This document shows positions 62,530-64,000 of a stretch of DNA of 64,000 nt, piece by piece. Under the pieces are notes generated by a model, which made no database searches, was not told where the DNA came from, and saw nothing but the letters and a program-made list of their open reading frames with translations. Source of the stretch: Schistocephalus solidus (Eukaryota; Platyhelminthes; Cestoda; Diphyllobothriidea; Diphyllobothriidae). The stretch lies in NCBI GenBank assembly GCA_017591395.1, contig WEDG01000327.1, positions 62,001 through 126,000 on the forward strand. The letters are read 5' to 3'. Made by a program: the position numbers and the translations under genes. Position 1 is the first letter of the stretch, and every line of letters starts with the position of its first letter.

Positions 62530-63483
62530 GCAGTGAGTGACGGATCTCATGCAAAGTTAAATAGAATCATGAAAGGAGTTTACGATTACGCAAAATTATT
62601 TAATTGGGGGTATAATATTAACAACCGTACATCCTAATGCAAGGATTTTGCGGACACGGCAGGGTGCCGGCCTTCGAATGCATTACTTTTCGGTCGCTTG
62701 CAAGAAACCGTAGTTGTTAAAAAATGTCTTTTTAAGAATTATGCATTTTATATTGGTTTTCATTTTTCTTATAAATTCAGGTATGATTAATAGGAAACGT
62801 GCAAAATATTATTTCTTTTTATCACATAACAGCTGATCACTATAAATTTTTGCGCTCAAAAAAGGCTATCTTTCGGTTTTAAACCATGTTTCGAATTATG
62901 GGACTTTTTAAGACCATAAAATGTCCATTTGACTAGCTTAGTATCTGTCCGTTTAATAATATCTCTCAGGATGTATACAGTACAGTCCACATCCGTTGCT
63001 AAATTTTATGAAAACGATGCGGTCATGTATGGTTTTCCTTACCCGGAAAGCCTACAGCCTGTAGACTGGAAACCCTAAACGTAAACGCTACGACAGATCG
63101 GACTCAATGATATTCAAGAATTGGAATACTTTTTTAAACCTAAATATATCCTTCCTTCGAGTATAAAGTATGAAGAAGACGTCATTTTCTACCAACTAAC
63201 TACAGGAATGAATGCCTTTGCTCAAGGTATCTATAAAATTTATTTAAATTTATAAGTGCAGCGGAAATGCATACTGCTTCAGTAGTCATTTTAACAATAA
63301 CGGTTTCTGGCAGGCAGCCGAAACGTAAGGCATTCGAAAGTCGGCATCCTACCGTGTCCGCAATATCCTTGCATTAGGATATGTACGGTAGTTAATATAA
63401 CAACCCCAATTAAATAATCCTTTCAAATCTTAACCGCATTTCAGAATTTTGTAAAATTTTGCACGAGATCAGTCCCTCGTTGT
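62530..63483. mobile_element. Non-autonomous element with about 180-bp terminal inverted repeats
   Basis: The left arm (about 62530-62715) and right arm (about 63300-63483) are inverted copies. They share GATCTCATGCAAAG-like outer text, TTATTTAATTGGGG, CGTACATCCTAATGCAAGG and GCGGACACGGCAGG, with about 80-85 percent identity by eye. The interior of about 580 bp is AT-rich with no transposase. Target-site duplication is not clear. Confidence 0.75.
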
Positions 63484-64000
63484 AAATAAACTTGCTGCAG
63501 ATCTTAATTTTCAATGTTTTTTTATATCCACTTACTGTAAGCTTACAGGGTTTGGCACTGGGGCGCTTTAGAGTTGTCGACCTCACTAATGCACCACGGT
63601 CTGGGAGCTAAGTTGTAATTACTCGGAGAGCTTCCGCGCGACTCAACTTTTAAAGCATTTTGGCCTTCCTGCTTTTCGCAGACGCATTTCTGTTGGATGG
63701 AGCTATCCTTTTGGTCCTTCTGCTGACAGGAGTGTTTTGGAATGAAAAATTTCGTGGAGCGTTTAAGGTGCAAAGACAGTGAAATTATTTATAAGCCCTA
63801 AGCGCAACCTGAATGCGAAAACTTGGCAAGGTTTTCTAGGACCTGAAGACGGAAACAATGCCCCAGCTAGCTATCGGGATGATAGGAGAGTCCTGTGTGT
63901 AAGCTCTTCCAAGTAAAAACGTTACGCGCTAGACAATGCGCGCCCCTTTGAAGTTACGCATGCTTGTATTGCTCGTGTTTGCTACAAAATTATCCAACCT

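Larger units (their letters stand above)
47840..64000 (+). other. Last teneurin intron in the window (over 16 kb)
   Basis: No Cys-rich EGF exon was found. Contents: AT-rich repeats (48570, 56860), an R1 piece (53668), a hammerhead-like site (54949), a Penelope remnant with a hammerhead motif (59123-59822), SINEs (60965, 61290), a (GA)n tract (61861-61880) and a TIR element (62530-63483). Stretches 50130-53200 and 55000-56450 show nothing I can name. Confidence 0.55.

Noticed and set aside
1..64000. CRISPR arrays, bacterial operons or prophage
   Set aside because: The DNA is eukaryotic with spliced exons; there are no regularly spaced short repeats with unique spacers.

Overview
The window is eukaryotic. 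It shows split genes with GT/AG introns of up to about 13 kb, long AT-rich introns, dense microsatellites and many decayed retroelements. A flatworm is the best fit, probably a diphyllobothriidean tapeworm (the Spirometra, Dibothriocephalus and Schistocephalus group). This is an inference from a LINE whose reverse transcriptase ends in C2H2 zinc fingers, Penelope-like elements, and a dispersed repeat family I associate with those genomes. No database search was possible.

One host gene is supported: the N-terminal part of a teneurin (Ten-m/TENM family), + strand. Exons with mutually compatible splice phases lie at 2604-2737, 14563-14825, 27802-28316, 34712-34774 and 36016-36078, with a possible extra 5' exon at 1751-1801. 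Two further exons at 47260-47637 and 47725-47839 carry the recognisable teneurin extracellular block that precedes the EGF repeats. Together they encode a cytoplasmic tail of about 280 residues, one transmembrane helix in type II orientation, a short juxtamembrane stretch and the pre-EGF domain. The EGF, NHL and YD-repeat parts are not seen and should lie beyond 64000. The phases of exons 36016-36078 (phase 1) and 47260-47637 (phase 0) do not join, so at least one exon is missing from my model or there is an indel.

The rest is intronic repeat. The main items are: a compound trinucleotide microsatellite (643-1165); an R1 repeat family in nine or so copies, whose 3' tail also ends a zinc-finger LINE (34980-35790, minus); a decayed LINE reverse transcriptase (18540-19860, minus); a second LINE relic (44820-45278, plus); and a Penelope-like GIY-YIG remnant (59366-59822, minus) with a hammerhead-ribozyme-like motif downstream. 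There are also tRNA-derived SINE copies (7330, 15805, 60965, 61290), MITE-like elements with TTAGGG-like interiors (23685, 29590, 30541, 32732, 37020), and four copies of an AT-rich repeat (22240, 31180, 48570, 56860), two of which share a nearly identical 1.06 kb segment. A TIR element lies at 62530-63483, and there are several isolated hairpins and tandem duplications.

The most interesting material outside the gene is the self-cleaving-RNA signature: a hammerhead core in the Penelope remnant, two decayed relatives, and a possible hammerhead-like core in the tRNA-derived SINE.
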